Positions 63,781-64,000 of a stretch of 64,000 bases of DNA are shown here, in pieces (the first letter of the stretch is position 1; the number at the start of each line of letters is the position of its first letter). The stretch is from Aminobacter sp. HY435. GTDB lineage: Bacteria; Pseudomonadota; Alphaproteobacteria; Rhizobiales; Rhizobiaceae. The DNA lies in assembly GCF_027568395.1 (NCBI RefSeq), contig NZ_JANKZL010000013.1, positions 124,001 through 188,000 on the forward strand, written 5' to 3'. The position numbers and the translations under genes are program-made. The notes beneath the pieces were generated by a model. It saw only the letters and a program-made list of their open reading frames with translations. It did no database searches and was not told the origin of the DNA.

Positions 63781-64000
63781 ATGTTCGGCCTGACAGCGCT
63801 GGAACTGGCCCGCATACAGTTCGGCTTCACCATTTCCTTCCACATCGTCTTCCCGGCCATCACCATCGGCCTGGCCTCCTACCTCGTCGTGCTGGAAGGC
63901 CTGTGGCTGTGGAAGCGCGACCTGGTCTATCGCGACCTCTATCACTTCTGGTCGAAGATCTTTGCCGTCAACTTCGCCATGGGCGTCGTGTCGGGTCTGG
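63781..64000 (+). CDS. cydA: Cytochrome bd-type quinol oxidase subunit I, 5' part only
   Basis: The first 73 codons are present; the gene continues past the right edge. The start MFGLTALELARIQFGFTISFHIVFPAITIGLASYLVVLEGLWL is the conserved N-terminus of CydA/CioA, with the haem-ligand histidine at residue 21. The enzyme reduces oxygen with quinol in the inner membrane. ATG 63781 follows an AAAGG site. cydB presumably lies beyond the window. Confidence 0.93.
   Translation, partial: MFGLTALELARIQFGFTISFHIVFPAITIGLASYLVVLEGLWLWKRDLVYRDLYHFWSKIFAVNFAMGVVSGL

Overview
The window is chromosomal-type DNA from a high-GC alphaproteobacterium, most likely of the order Hyphomicrobiales and close to Mesorhizobium, Aminobacter or Chelativorans. 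The reasons are the GC-rich third codon positions, the density of ABC importers with dedicated regulators, taurine and GABA catabolic modules, an IS6-type element of a kind common in rhizobia, and palindromic intergenic repeats of a type common in the order. This placement is inference; no rRNA or other marker gene is present. I saw no tRNA, rRNA or CRISPR array.

Layout. 1-2958: taurine importer genes (tauB partial, tauA) divergent from a MocR/TauR-type regulator. 3129-14506: a carbohydrate-type catabolic locus with a DMT exporter, a two-domain PIG-L deacetylase and a ROK repressor on the minus strand, divergent from a sugar ABC importer, an argininosuccinate-lyase-like enzyme and a PfkB kinase. 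14543-22495: a seven-gene minus-strand operon for aerobic CoA-dependent 2-aminobenzoate (anthranilate) breakdown, headed by a flavin monooxygenase/OYE-reductase fusion. 22694-26712: a cysteine hydrolase, a GlxA-type regulator, a MarR repressor, a threonine-dehydratase-like enzyme and a GntR/FCD regulator. 26864-30890: a TrpX-like ABC importer followed by kynureninase. 30908-52939: a 22-kb block bounded by outward-facing tips of one IS6-like element. It carries a sugar/small-molecule modification island (31170-38104), an intact IS copy (38234-39056), a GABA module (39080-44146) and an IclR-led nine-gene operon (44390-52884). 53078-60243: one minus-strand operon with a Liv-type ABC importer, tryptophan 2,3-dioxygenase and a 2-aminobenzoate-CoA ligase. 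60664-61491: arylformamidase. 61521-64000: an FAD oxidoreductase, a DUF983 protein and the start of a cytochrome bd subunit I gene.

How the genes fit together. The kynA, kynB, kynU, ligase and monooxygenase/reductase genes make a near-complete route tryptophan -> formylkynurenine -> kynurenine -> anthranilate -> anthraniloyl-CoA -> non-aromatic CoA ester -> beta-oxidation. A near-perfect 18-bp palindrome upstream of the monooxygenase operon recurs upstream of the ligase/kynA operon, and its core recurs upstream of the MarR gene. I therefore propose one MarR regulon. The IS-bounded block lies exactly between the kynureninase operon and the kynA/ligase operon and probably split a once-compact tryptophan locus.

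The least explained parts are the IS-bounded modification island (B12-type radical SAM enzyme, methyltransferase-aminotransferase fusion, WbqC, glycosyltransferase, beta-propeller and NeuD-like acyltransferase) and the unknown 573-aa/245-aa protein pair in the IclR operon.
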